From an uncultured Roseiflexus sp. (GTDB lineage Bacteria; Chloroflexota; Chloroflexia; Chloroflexales; Roseiflexaceae): 57,428 nucleotides of DNA. Shown here piece after piece: positions 49,199-57,428 of this stretch. The translations under genes were made by a program, and so were the position numbers. The stretch lies in NCBI GenBank assembly GCA_937935075.1, contig CALGYB010000014.1, forward strand, positions 1 to 57,428, written 5' to 3'. A model generated the notes under the pieces. That model made no database searches. It saw nothing but the letters and a program-made list of their open reading frames with translations, and had not been told where the DNA came from. Positions within the stretch are counted from its first letter, which is position 1. Each line of letters starts with the position of its first letter.

Positions 49199-49945
49199 AT
49201 GCATTCTTCACCGCCGCAGGTCAGCGCCACGTCTCTTTCGGGGAGCGTTCGCCCAGTTGCGAGTTCTCCTCCACCGACGCGCTGGATCAGACGAGCACTG
49301 TACGGTGTGGCTGCATCCTTCATTGTTCTGGTCATTCTCATCCTCTGGTTTGCTATCGCCCGTCCCATTCAGGTGTTGCCACGGATCAGCGAAGCGCCCG
49401 CGTTTATGCTGACTGACCAGGATGGTCGCTGGGTCAGCGATGCCGATCTGCGCGGCAGTGTGCTTCTGATCAATTTTGCGCATACGCGCTGCGGTGAGCG
49501 GTGCGCGGCAATGGAAAGCCGCCTGTTGACCCTGGCTGACGCCCTGCGCGCTGATGGTCGGTTGGGAACGCAGGTGCGCCTGATGACGATCAGCGTGGAC
49601 GGCGATCACGATACGCCGCCGGTGCTGCGCGCCTATGCCGCGCGTCTGAATGTTGCGGCGCCGGAGTGGATGTTCCTGACCGGCTCCGCCCGTGAACTCA
49701 AACAGTTGATCGGCGGCGAGTACGGCGTCTACTACCGGGTGAACGGCGAGGCCATCGACCTCGTCGATCAGCGTGTCGTGCTGGTGGATGAAACCGGTCT
49801 GTTGCGCGCCGAGTACGACGGGACGCGCCTCGATCCTGCGATCGTCCTGCGCGACATCGGGCTGGTCGAACAGGAGGCGAACAGCAGCACTGCGGCGCGA
49901 CCCATCTATGAAGCGGCGCACATCTTCGTCTGTTATCCGAGGTGA
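49199..49945 (+). CDS. SCO1/SenC-type copper chaperone
   Basis: This 248-residue protein has one N-terminal membrane anchor (ALYGVAASFIVLVILILWFAI) and a thioredoxin-like SCO domain: FMLTDQDGRWVSDADLRG, then HTRCGERCAAMESRL (Cu-binding CxxxC), ISVDGDHDTPPVLRAYAARL with the ligand His, and VVLVDETGLL. SCO proteins deliver copper to the CuA site of cytochrome oxidase subunit II, whose genes follow at once. The ATG at 49199 is preferred over a TTG four codons upstream. Confidence 0.93.
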   Translation: MHSSPPQVSATSLSGSVRPVASSPPPTRWIRRALYGVAASFIVLVILILWFAIARPIQVLPRISEAPAFMLTDQDGRWVSDADLRGSVLLINFAHTRCGERCAAMESRLLTLADALRADGRLGTQVRLMTISVDGDHDTPPVLRAYAARLNVAAPEWMFLTGSARELKQLIGGEYGVYYRVNGEAIDLVDQRVVLVDETGLLRAEYDGTRLDPAIVLRDIGLVEQEANSSTAARPIYEAAHIFVCYPR

Positions 49946-50053
49946 GGAAGAGGTGAGACGAGATCGGAGAGATGTTGCCCGGCTTGCCACATCGATCCCA
50001 GCATATCAACGGTATCGTGTGATTGTTTCAGACACTAGAAGGGAACCGGACCT

Positions 50054-50227
50054 ATGATCGAACAGCCCGTAACCGAGCATCAGGAACAAGCGGAAGAACA
50101 CGAGAACCACGAACTGCCGCGCGGTGCATTGCTTATCACGCTAACGTACCTGGCGATACTCGCAGGGCTGTGGATACAGGTATATCTGCAACTGCTGGCG
50201 AATGGCGGCGTGAGGGGGGGATCATGA
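50054..50227 (+). CDS. Cytochrome c oxidase ba3-type subunit IIa
   Basis: This short gene encodes 57 residues. An acidic, His-containing N-terminus (MIEQPVTEHQEQAEEHENHE) is followed by PRGALLITLTYLAILAGLWIQVYLQLL, which fits the single TM helix and P(R/K)GAL...YL...W..VYL pattern of CoxIIa, the small subunit of ba3 oxidases in Thermus. A GAAGGGA site lies about 9 nt upstream. The stop overlaps the ATG of subunit II (ATGA), as expected for a co-translated oxidase operon. Confidence 0.85.
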   Translation: MIEQPVTEHQEQAEEHENHELPRGALLITLTYLAILAGLWIQVYLQLLANGGVRGGS

Positions 50228-50730
50228 ACCGAAAATACCTGGGATATCTCTTCGAGATTGCATGGATCCTTCCCAGTGTTGCAGTGCCAATCGCATTTCT
50301 GGTGGCGATCGTGATCACGGCGTTCGCCGTGGGCATTGCGGTGCCGGGAAATGTGGGGCGCGTCGACCCGAAGGCGCTCAGTACAACGGCGCCGTTCGAT
50401 CAGCCAGGGCTGCGTGAACTGGCATCAGGGCGCTATGAAGCAGTGGTCATCGCGCAGTTGTTCAATTTCACGCCCGGGGAGATTGAGATTCCCGCCGGCT
50501 CAAAGGTGACGTTCATCGTGACCAGTCGTGATGTTATTCACGGCTACAAGATCGAGAAGTCGCCAATCAATATGATGGTCGTTCCTGGACAGATTTCACG
50601 GATGACAACCACATTTGACACGCCGGGGGAGTATTACATCTACTGCCACGAATACTGCGGCGCGGGGCATCATCTGATGGTAGGCAAGCTGATTGTTACA
50701 CCGGCGAAGACGGCTTCGGCGAATCGTTAG
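50224..50730 (+). CDS. Cytochrome c oxidase ba3-type subunit II (CuA)
   Basis: This 168-residue protein has one N-terminal TM helix (ILPSVAVPIAFLVAIVITAFAVGIAV) and a cupredoxin domain with all CuA ligands: His in SRDVIHGYKIEK, two Cys, Glu and His in IYCHEYCGAGHHLMVG, and the final Met. It takes electrons from cytochrome c or a blue copper protein and passes them to subunit I. It matches Thermus ba3 subunit II in length and motif spacing, and lies between IIa and subunit I. Confidence 0.95.
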   Translation: MNRKYLGYLFEIAWILPSVAVPIAFLVAIVITAFAVGIAVPGNVGRVDPKALSTTAPFDQPGLRELASGRYEAVVIAQLFNFTPGEIEIPAGSKVTFIVTSRDVIHGYKIEKSPINMMVVPGQISRMTTTFDTPGEYYIYCHEYCGAGHHLMVGKLIVTPAKTASANR

Positions 50731-50739
50731 CATCGACTG

Positions 50740-50812
50740 TCCGGCGAGCGCCGGCTTCGACCGACTCGAATACCTCCGGCGAGCGCCGGCTTCGACCGGC
50801 TCAGCCAACGAT
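50740..50812. repeat. Direct repeats splitting the oxidase operon
   Basis: Two copies of CCGGCGAGCGCCGGCTTCGACC (shown split) lie at about 50739-50760 and 50776-50797. The second is followed by a GGCTCAGCC piece related to the constant-loop hairpins. The repeats fill the 168-nt gap between subunits II and I. Confidence 0.7.
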
Positions 50813-50898
50813 CGCTGTCAGGACAAGCAGAGAAATGGTTCATTGTGTGTCTGCCGCCTGCCACATTTGCGTGCGGCAACCTGGATTGAGGAGCAAGT

Positions 50899-52584
50899 AT
50901 GGCTACAGCGCGTGTTTCTGGCGTTTCTGTCGCCGCTGAACGCGCCGAGGTCGGCGTGTTTGCCACCGAGTATCGCCTGACGGGTCTGAACCTGTTGATT
51001 GCATTCATTGCCCTGGCGATCGGCGGTCTGTTCGGCGTTATGCAGGCGCTCCAGTACAACGGCATCGACCTGTATAAGCCGATCTCGCCAATCCTGCGCG
51101 GCGGGTACTACCAGGGATTGGCGTTGCACGGCGTGCTCAATGTGCTGGTCTTCACCACATTCTTCATTATCGGCTGGCTGACGTTCGTCACCTCGCGGTC
51201 GCTCGGCATCCCGCTGGCAAGCCGCGCGCTCGGCTGGACGACGTTCGGCGTCATGACCGGCGGTTTGCTCATTGCGGCGCTGCCGCTGTTGCTCAACAAT
51301 GCAACCGTTCTGTTCACCTTCTATCCGCCGCTCAAAGCCGATCCGCTGTTCTACATCGGTCTGACGCTGGTGGTCGTCGGCACCTGGTTGTTGCTCATCA
51401 ACCAGGTGATGATGCTGCGGCGGTGGCGCGCCGCCAATCCCGCAGCACGCATCCCGCTCCCGGCATTTATGGCGATCGTCACGATGACGATGTGGGTGAT
51501 CTGTACTTTCGGCGTGGCGACGGAGATGCTGTTCCTGCTGATTCCCTGGTCGCTGGGGTTGGTTCCGGGAACCGACCCGGTGCTGGCGCGCACGCTCTTC
51601 TGGTTCACGGGGCACCCGATCGTCTACTTCTGGCTGTTGCCCGCCTATATTTCGTGGTACAACTTCGTGCCGCAGCAGGCGGGGGGGCGGTTGTTCAGCG
51701 ACCCGATGGCGCGCGTGTCGTTCATCCTGTTCCTGGTCCTTTCAACGCCAATCGGGATGCACCATCAGTATACCGACCCCGGCATCAGCGAGATCTGGAA
51801 ACTGGTGCACGCCATCTTCACCTTCGGCGTCTTCTTCCCCAGTTTGCTGACGTTTTTCAACGTCGTGGCGTCGCTCGAGAACGGCGGGCGGGCGCGCGGC
51901 GGCAAGGGGTGGCTGGTGTGGGTCTTCAACCTGCCGTGGCGTGAACCGAGTTTCACCACACAGGTATTGGCGATGATCCTGTTCGCCTTTGGCGGCGCCG
52001 GCGGGTTGATCAATGCGTCATACAATATCAACCTGGTTGTCCATAACACATCATGGATTTCAGGACACTTCCACCTGACGGTTGGTACGGCGGTGACGCT
52101 CAGTTTCATGGGCATCACCTACTGGCTGGCGCCGCACCTCACCGGGCGAAAGTTGTGGAGTCCGACAATGGCGCTGGTGCAGGCGTGGACCTGGTTCGTC
52201 GGCATGGGTATTTTCTCGCACTGGATGCACACGCTGGGTCTGCTGAGCATGCCGCGGCGCACCGCGATTGGCGCCATGCGCGAACTGCATCCCGAATGGG
52301 AACCGCTTCTGCCCATCATTGCGATCGGCGCGCTGATCATGTTCGTCAGCGCCATTCTGTACTACCTCAACATGGTGCTGACGATTACTGCCGGGAAGAA
52401 AGACGCGGTCCCGATGGTTCCCTTCGCGCGCGCCGTGTCTGGTCCAGAGGACGGTCCGCGAGTGCTGGATAACTTCAAGCCCTGGCTGGTAATTGCGTTC
52501 GCCCTGATCGTGATCAACTATACGCCGACGTTGATCCGGCTGGTGTCGGAAATGCAGTTCATCCCCGGCTTGCGTTCGTGGTGA
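50899..52584 (+). CDS. Cytochrome c oxidase ba3-type subunit I
   Basis: This 561-residue, 12-13-TM heme-copper oxidase has the low-spin heme His in LHGVLNVL, CuB/active-site motif GHPIVYFWLLPAYISWY, STPIGMHHQYTDPG with the adjacent His pair, and HNTSWISGHFHLTVG with the heme His residues. The motif spacing closely follows the Thermus thermophilus ba3 enzyme, a B-type oxidase with high oxygen affinity and a single K-type proton channel. The ATG follows GAGGAG. It ends the operon SCO-IIa-II-I; a hairpin at 52684-52718 lies downstream. Confidence 0.97.
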   Translation: MATARVSGVSVAAERAEVGVFATEYRLTGLNLLIAFIALAIGGLFGVMQALQYNGIDLYKPISPILRGGYYQGLALHGVLNVLVFTTFFIIGWLTFVTSRSLGIPLASRALGWTTFGVMTGGLLIAALPLLLNNATVLFTFYPPLKADPLFYIGLTLVVVGTWLLLINQVMMLRRWRAANPAARIPLPAFMAIVTMTMWVICTFGVATEMLFLLIPWSLGLVPGTDPVLARTLFWFTGHPIVYFWLLPAYISWYNFVPQQAGGRLFSDPMARVSFILFLVLSTPIGMHHQYTDPGISEIWKLVHAIFTFGVFFPSLLTFFNVVASLENGGRARGGKGWLVWVFNLPWREPSFTTQVLAMILFAFGGAGGLINASYNINLVVHNTSWISGHFHLTVGTAVTLSFMGITYWLAPHLTGRKLWSPTMALVQAWTWFVGMGIFSHWMHTLGLLSMPRRTAIGAMRELHPEWEPLLPIIAIGALIMFVSAILYYLNMVLTITAGKKDAVPMVPFARAVSGPEDGPRVLDNFKPWLVIAFALIVINYTPTLIRLVSEMQFIPGLRSW

Positions 52585-52683
52585 TAGATACGAACGATGT
52601 TCGGAGATGGCACGGGTCGCCTTGATCTGCGCACGAGCGCCAGACGGCCGGCGAAGGCGAAAGAGATCGATGGGAAGTGGCGC

Positions 52684-52718
52684 AGCGTAAGGGCAGGTCT
52701 GAGACCTGCCCTTACGCT
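52684..52718 (+). terminator. Perfect 17-bp hairpin downstream of oxidase operon
   Basis: The arms AGCGTAAGGGCAGGTCT and their complement flank one base, followed by a moderately T-rich stretch (TTCGCATCTTTATTTCTTG). It is positioned as the terminator of the oxidase operon and related in core to the hairpin at 34286-34308. Confidence 0.7.
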
Positions 52719-52735
52719 GTTCGCATCTTTATTTC

Positions 52736-52763
52736 TTGACACACGTTTTCCGTATGCTATAAT
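52736..52763 (+). promoter_or_regulatory. Consensus extended -10 promoter
   Basis: A perfect TTGACA (52736-52741), a 16-nt spacer ending in TGC, and a perfect TATAAT (52758-52763). It lies 63 nt before the start of the PPC-protein gene. Confidence 0.8.
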
Positions 52764-52826
52764 CGCGGTAGTCTCCTCATCCGTGGCGCGGGCTGTATCT
52801 TCTCCTGTTCGATCAAGGAAATTGCT

Positions 52827-55109
52827 GTGATACGTCTGTATCTTCGACCGTTGACCACACTGCTGTTTGTGTTCATCGTCTCGATCTCTGCCATTGCCGC
52901 GCCAGCCCGCCTTGCCGCCGCACCACAGGATTTCCGCTGGGAGCCCGCCTCGCGCGCCTATACGGTCACGAATCAGACGCCAAACAACACGGTGCTGGTC
53001 GTCAACGATTTTCGTCTGCGCAACGATGATACGGTAGCGGCGACGTTCACGATTTCCTTCCCCGAGCGACCGAACGGCTGGCAGGTCAGTACGACGGTTG
53101 CACAGCCGATTGCGGTCAATCAGGCGACGACATCAGCGGTTATTCCCATTCGCATCATTATTCCGCCGAATACCCCTAATGGTGTGCGCACGGTGACGGT
53201 GCGCGCTACGCGAACGGACGTGACGCCGAACCTGACGGCAGAGGCGGTGATTCAGGTGACGCTGACCGCGCCGGCGCCGGGAACGCCGCCAATATCTGCA
53301 TGCCCCGAATTGTCCGATCCGGGAAATGATTTCGATAGCGCCTCGCTGATCCTGGTGGATCGCGCCGAACGACACGGCATCTGCACGATCGGCGACGAAG
53401 ACTGGTATAAGTTCGGCGCGGTCGCCGGCAAGTATTATTCGATCGATATTCCCGAAATGGATGCCGGGCTCGATCTGTCGCTCGAACTGTATGACTCGAA
53501 CCGCCGGATTATCGACTCGAACGATGATTTTCCGTTTCGCGGCGGCACCCAAACTCTGACCGACACGCGCCCGCTGATCCAGTCGTTCCGCGCGCCGACC
53601 AATGGGTTCTTCTATGTGCGGGTGCGCGATACGCTGGGCATTGGCGGCGCCGATCTCAGCTACACGATTATTGTGCGCGGTGAGAGTTACGGTCCCTTCC
53701 CGCCGTTCGTCTCATCGCTCTGCAACGACATCTATGAACAGGACGGGCTGCCGGAACTGGCGCGACAGATCAATCAGAACGAGACGCAGCGCAGCCGACT
53801 CCTCTGCCCAAATGGCGATGCGGATTGGGTGAAGTTCTTTGCACTTGCGGGGTATACCTACTATCTTTACACGAATACCAGACCATATGCGCCTGCGGAT
53901 GCCAATGGCATCCTGCCCGGCGCCGATACGCTGCTCTTCCTGTTTGGACGCGACGCCATCACGTTGATCGACTCGAACAACAATATCGAAGGCGGAACCA
54001 CGCTCGACTCGCTGGTGCGCTTCACCCCCTCCGCCGATGGCATTTATTATGCTCAGGTCAAGAATGTCGGCGACATCGGCGGGATGTTTATCCGCTATGA
54101 TTTGACATTGAAGGCGTGCCCGGTCGAGCAACCAACATGCGCCCCCCCGCCGGATATCCTGCCGGCGCCGCCACAGGCGGCCATCGAAGTCGTTCCGCTG
54201 GCGCAGGACGTTGAGCCGCTGATCGAGGCCGGCATGGCGTCACAGGCGACGCCGGAACTGGTTGCGGACTCAGGCGGCGAAATGATCGTGGCGCTGTCTG
54301 GCGCTCAACCGATTGCACGCCAGATCGATCCGGCGTTCATCGCTATCTGGCAACGGGTTGATCTGCCGGTGACGACGGGGCGCGCACAACGCGCCTGGAT
54401 CTGGGGCCCGGCGCCGCGCCTGGCGCGCAGTGAACCGTATGCCCAATCCGAAACCGGTCTGCGTCAGGTGCTCTACTTCGACAAAGGGCGCCTGGAAATC
54501 AATGATCCGCGCCAGGCGCGCGCAATGCCTGCCTTCGTGACGGCTGGCTTGCTGGTGGCGGAAATGGTTGCAGGGCAGGTGCAGGTTGGCGACAATGAGT
54601 ATGCGCCGCATCAACCATCCGCCATCCCCGTGGTTGGCGACCTGGATAACGCCCACACGCCCGGATATGCGGCATTTACCGGTCTCACGCCGCCGGTTGC
54701 CGATCGCACGGGTCTGCCGGCGACCGAGAGGTTGCTGGCGGATGGAAGTGTGCAATCGTCGAACCAGCCTGCCCGCGCAGAGACGCGTATGGTGCGGTTT
54801 GTTGGCGAGACCGGGCACAATATTCCGCGCGTGTTCTGGGACTATTTGACAGCGCCGGGGGTTGTGTACGACAATGGGGTGTATCGCAACAGTCGGGTGA
54901 TGGATTGGGTTGCGGTCGTCGGGCATCCGATCAGCGAAGCGTACTGGGTGCGTGCGCGGATCGGCGGCGTCGAGCGGGATGTGCTTGTGCAGTTGTTCGA
55001 GCGCCGGGTGCTGACGTATACGCCTGATGAGCAACCTGCCTGGCGGGTGCAAATGGGGAATGCCGGTCAGCACTACTACCTCTGGCGCTATGGCAGTCCA
55101 CTGCCCTGA
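52827..55109 (+). CDS. Secreted PPC-domain protein
   Basis: This 760-residue extracellular protein has a signal peptide (TTLLFVFIVSISAIAAPARLAAA), and an Ig-like/NEW3-type domain (residues about 35-150: NTVLVVNDFRLRNDDTVAATFTISFPERPNGW). Two pre-peptidase C-terminal (PPC) beta domains (about 160-280 and 295-425) follow, each with a DWYKF or DWVKF motif and Gly/Asp-rich calcium-type loops. A C-terminal region (WDYLTAPGVVYDNGVYRNSRVMDWVAVVGHPISEAYWVRARI...LVQLFERRVLTYTP) is found on other Chloroflexi secreted proteins. No protease or hydrolase domain is visible, so it is likely an adhesin or surface-binding protein. It has its own consensus promoter. Confidence 0.85.
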   Translation: MIRLYLRPLTTLLFVFIVSISAIAAPARLAAAPQDFRWEPASRAYTVTNQTPNNTVLVVNDFRLRNDDTVAATFTISFPERPNGWQVSTTVAQPIAVNQATTSAVIPIRIIIPPNTPNGVRTVTVRATRTDVTPNLTAEAVIQVTLTAPAPGTPPISACPELSDPGNDFDSASLILVDRAERHGICTIGDEDWYKFGAVAGKYYSIDIPEMDAGLDLSLELYDSNRRIIDSNDDFPFRGGTQTLTDTRPLIQSFRAPTNGFFYVRVRDTLGIGGADLSYTIIVRGESYGPFPPFVSSLCNDIYEQDGLPELARQINQNETQRSRLLCPNGDADWVKFFALAGYTYYLYTNTRPYAPADANGILPGADTLLFLFGRDAITLIDSNNNIEGGTTLDSLVRFTPSADGIYYAQVKNVGDIGGMFIRYDLTLKACPVEQPTCAPPPDILPAPPQAAIEVVPLAQDVEPLIEAGMASQATPELVADSGGEMIVALSGAQPIARQIDPAFIAIWQRVDLPVTTGRAQRAWIWGPAPRLARSEPYAQSETGLRQVLYFDKGRLEINDPRQARAMPAFVTAGLLVAEMVAGQVQVGDNEYAPHQPSAIPVVGDLDNAHTPGYAAFTGLTPPVADRTGLPATERLLADGSVQSSNQPARAETRMVRFVGETGHNIPRVFWDYLTAPGVVYDNGVYRNSRVMDWVAVVGHPISEAYWVRARIGGVERDVLVQLFERRVLTYTPDEQPAWRVQMGNAGQHYYLWRYGSPLP

Positions 55110-55191
55110 CGCTCTCCCGGACGATCCTCCTGCCAGAAACCAGGGGAGAACGCCACGCGATTGCGAAGCATCGAACGTTCTGAGGAGACCC

Positions 55192-55551
55192 ATGCCATCG
55201 TTCAACGAACGTGTTGGGGAAGTTATTAAGCGCAAACGCCAGCGTGATCGATTGACCCAGGCGGAATTGGGAGGGCGCATTGGCGTGAGCGGCAGTTATA
55301 TCAGCAGCATTGAAAATGGTCAGAGCAGCGCCCGGATCGCGGAGATCGAGGCGCTTGCGGCGGTGTTCCGCACGACCGCATTCGAGTTGCTTAGCGAAGC
55401 CGCGGCTGCCGACGGGTATAAGTTCTCGGCGGTTCACCGCGACCGCGAGGCTTTCCTGACCCTGTATGACGCGCTCTCTCCTGACCATCAGCGCATGGCG
55501 CGCGCGTTCATGTTGTTCCTGCGTGAGCAGCAGAATCTGCCCCGTGAGTAA
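55192..55551 (+). CDS. Xre-family HTH regulator
   Basis: This 119-residue protein has a Cro/CI-type helix-turn-helix at residues about 8-65: GEVIKRKRQRDRLTQAELGGRIGVSGSYISSIENGQSSARIAEIEALAAVF. The C-terminal half is helical and may mediate dimerisation (FLTLYDALSPDHQRMARAFMLFL). GAGGAG precedes the ATG. Its last 8 nt overlap the start of the solute-binding-protein gene, a tight coupling that suggests it controls its own operon or the transport process. Confidence 0.92.
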   Translation: MPSFNERVGEVIKRKRQRDRLTQAELGGRIGVSGSYISSIENGQSSARIAEIEALAAVFRTTAFELLSEAAAADGYKFSAVHRDREAFLTLYDALSPDHQRMARAFMLFLREQQNLPRE

Positions 55552-57307
55552 TTCACAATCGTTGCCAGCGCGTTCCGTTTCACTGTTTCGGTCGCCGTTG
55601 CGCCAATGGTTCGGCGCCAGCGTGTTCGGCGCCATGGCAATGCTGGCGTTGCTTACCGGCTGCGGGGCGCCAGAACAACCTCCGGCGCCTGCCGGCACTC
55701 CCATCCCCGCGCCAACCGTAGCACCGCCAACTGCGACTGCCCTGCCACACGGCGGCAATCTCACGATCCGGCTGGCTGCCGATATTCCTGACCTGCGTCC
55801 CTGGCATCCGCGCAATCGTGGCGAGGAACAAATCCTCACACTGCTCTACAGTGGTTTGATGCGCCTCGACGAGACGCTTGCACCGCAGCCGGATCTGGCC
55901 ACCGAGTGGACGGCGTCTCCTGATGGCCGAGTGATTACATTTACGCTGCGGAATGATGCGGTCTGGCATGACGGACAACCGGTGACAGCAGACGATATCG
56001 TGTTCACCCTGAATGCGCTGCGCTCCCTCGAACCAGAGACGGCGCTGCTCACCGGATTGCAACGCATTACAGAGGTTACGGCGCCAACCGCCAATACCGT
56101 GGTCGTGCGCCTTGATGAACGGTATGCGCCGATCTTCAGCCTGCTGACTGTGCCGGTGCTGCCGCGCCATGCGCTGAGCGGCAGAAGCCTGAAGAGCCTC
56201 AATGCCTGGGACGTGCCGGTTGGCAGCGGTCCGTTCCGTCTGGAGCAGCGTGAACCGGGCGTAGCGATCACGCTGGCGAGAAATCAGTCCTTTTACCGTG
56301 GCGCACCGCTGCTCGACCGGGTGGTGTTCGTGGTGGCGCCCGATGCGCGGGTAGCGGCGTCTGCGCTGCGAGACGGTCAGTTACTGCTGGCGGAACTTCC
56401 CTGGAATGAGGGACGCGCCATTACCGAAACGGCGCCCATGGCGCAAACCGGCGCATATGCCGAAAATGGCTACTATTTTCTCGCATTCAACCTGCGGCCC
56501 AATCGCATCTTCAGCGATCCACGGCTACGCGAGGCCCTGGCGCTCACCATCGATCTGCCGCGCGTGGTGCAGGAAGCGACCGATGGACAGGGTATGATCA
56601 TCGGCAGCAGCGTCGCTCCTGGCGCCTGGGCGGATTTGACGCCGCCGCCAGCCACAACGGTGGACCTGGAACGGGCGCGCGCGCTGCTCAATGAGGCGGG
56701 ATGGCAGTTGTCGCCCGACGGGATCGTTCGTCAGAAAGATGGTATCACGTTGACGGCGCAACTCTTTGTGCGCGCCGACGATCCGCGCCGGGTGCGCGCT
56801 GCGGAGTTGATCGCCGGCGCCGCCGAACAGATCGGGATGGACATTGTGGTGCAGCCTGCCGACTTTGCAACGGTCATTCGTTCAAAATACGCGCCACCCT
56901 ACGATTTCGACCTGCTCCTCGGCAGTTGGATCAATGGCGTCGCCGACCCGGATTTTGGCGATTATATGTTCTACGATCCCGACGATTTTGCCCTGTTTCA
57001 TTCGAGTCAGATCAATCAGGGGACTGCGGATATGCGCCCTGCATTGAACTTTGTCGGGTTCAGCGATCCAGTCTACGACGAGCAGGCCAGCGCTGCACGG
57101 CAGTTGTACGACCTGAAGGAACGAGAGCAGGCGATCCGGCGTGCGCAGGAACGGGTGGCGTTCTTGCGTCCCTATCTGTTTCTCTGGGCGGATCGGTTGC
57201 CGGTGGCGTGCAGTCCGCGCGTGAAAACGCCAGAAAGTCCGCTCAACCTGACGACGCCGAATTATTTGTGGAACATCGAACGCTGGTATGTGACGGATGA
57301 AAGTTGA
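55544..57307 (+). CDS. ABC transporter solute-binding lipoprotein, family 5
   Basis: This is a 587-residue protein. The GTG at 55544 gives a lipoprotein signal (FGASVFGAMAMLALLTGCG), then a Pro/Ala/Thr-rich linker and a family 5 extracellular solute-binding domain: NLTIRLAADIPDLRPWHP, DLATEWTASPDGRVITFTLRNDAVWHDGQPVTADDIVFTL, and APGAWADLTPPPATTVDLERARALLNEAGW. The family binds oligopeptides, dipeptides, nickel or other small ligands. No permease or ATPase genes are seen before the window ends. Translation overlaps the Xre gene by 8 nt. Confidence 0.92.
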   Translation: MSNSQSLPARSVSLFRSPLRQWFGASVFGAMAMLALLTGCGAPEQPPAPAGTPIPAPTVAPPTATALPHGGNLTIRLAADIPDLRPWHPRNRGEEQILTLLYSGLMRLDETLAPQPDLATEWTASPDGRVITFTLRNDAVWHDGQPVTADDIVFTLNALRSLEPETALLTGLQRITEVTAPTANTVVVRLDERYAPIFSLLTVPVLPRHALSGRSLKSLNAWDVPVGSGPFRLEQREPGVAITLARNQSFYRGAPLLDRVVFVVAPDARVAASALRDGQLLLAELPWNEGRAITETAPMAQTGAYAENGYYFLAFNLRPNRIFSDPRLREALALTIDLPRVVQEATDGQGMIIGSSVAPGAWADLTPPPATTVDLERARALLNEAGWQLSPDGIVRQKDGITLTAQLFVRADDPRRVRAAELIAGAAEQIGMDIVVQPADFATVIRSKYAPPYDFDLLLGSWINGVADPDFGDYMFYDPDDFALFHSSQINQGTADMRPALNFVGFSDPVYDEQASAARQLYDLKEREQAIRRAQERVAFLRPYLFLWADRLPVACSPRVKTPESPLNLTTPNYLWNIERWYVTDES

Positions 57308-57369
57308 AGGGGATTGCCGCCTGTCCCGTGTGGCGCCCTGACGGCGAGCAGCAGGCAGTGGGCAGTGGT

Positions 57370-57428
57370 GCATAAAAATGAAGCGCATGTCCTTTGTGTC
57401 CCTTGGTGACCTTCGTGGAAGTCATGGA
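57370..57428 (+). repeat. Damaged copy of MITE-like element
   Basis: The right half of the element seen at 29829-29951 (ATGAAGCGCAT...CCTTTGTGTCC...GACCTTCGTGG) is joined directly to AAGTCATG, skipping the GCTTTTTGCAGTG portion of the terminal repeat. It lies at the window edge, so its other side is out of view. Confidence 0.7.

Overview
The window is GC-rich bacterial chromosome that looks like a filamentous anoxygenic phototroph relative, most likely Roseiflexus or a close member of Chloroflexota. This rests on recognised protein style: an rpoB-rpoC pair without the usual rplKAJL genes upstream, a beta-prime subunit with a long coiled-coil insertion, a Thermus-like ba3 oxidase, an acyl-ACP-reductase-like protein, and intergenic DNA dense with short hairpin repeats. 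It is an identification from memory of families, not a database match. No rRNA, tRNA, CRISPR array or intact prophage was seen.

Layout. 1-330: remnant of an IS5-like transposase broken up by repeats. 0.5-1.3 kb: TPR membrane protein. 1.3-8.3 kb (minus): a co-directional run lepA, parvulin lipoprotein, tetrapyrrole methylase-MazG, DUF951, NfeD-like and slipin genes. 8.4-15.2 kb (plus): large membrane protein, acyl-ACP-reductase-like fusion, NUDIX, small membrane protein and an eIF2B-like protein. 15.6-24.3 kb: a consensus promoter, rpoB, a 41-nt perfect hairpin, and rpoC. 24.4-28.7 kb (minus): pseudokinase-SH3b, class III sirtuin, degenerate sirtuin, GNAT acetyltransferase and nucleotidyltransferase, apparently one transcription unit. 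29.1-29.7 kb: two truncated accessory genes. 30.0-32.1 kb: homoserine dehydrogenase and threonine dehydratase. 32.6-34.3 kb: DUF5132-like and Uma2-type proteins. 34.3-40.0 kb (minus): a small membrane protein, an HMA-like membrane protein, a large P2-type ATPase with an HMA-like N-terminus, and metK. 40.4-46.9 kb: PAS protein, aminotransferase, double ThyX-like protein, membrane-anchored subtilase. 47.0-48.5 kb: ArsA/Get3-like ATPase and a MIP18-type Fe-S protein. 49.2-52.6 kb: SCO1-like copper chaperone and the ba3 oxidase subunits IIa, II and I. 52.7-57.3 kb: secreted PPC-domain protein, Xre regulator, and family 5 solute-binding lipoprotein.

How the parts work together. The clearest units are transcription (rpoBC), respiration (SCO, IIa, II, I), membrane quality control (NfeD-like and slipin, with parvulin nearby), aspartate-family amino acids (homoserine dehydrogenase and threonine dehydratase), and cation transport (ATPase with two small membrane partners). 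The most unusual unit is the acylation-like operon at 24.4-28.7 kb. It combines a plausible writer (GNAT), a plausible eraser (class III sirtuin), a sirtuin paralogue lacking the catalytic His and Asn, and a transmembrane pseudokinase.

Intergenic DNA carries several hairpin families, some with a constant loop and changing complementary stems, a MITE-like element with terminal inverted repeats, and a modular composite repeat. In two cases the repeat hairpin itself supplies the stop codon of a neighbouring gene.
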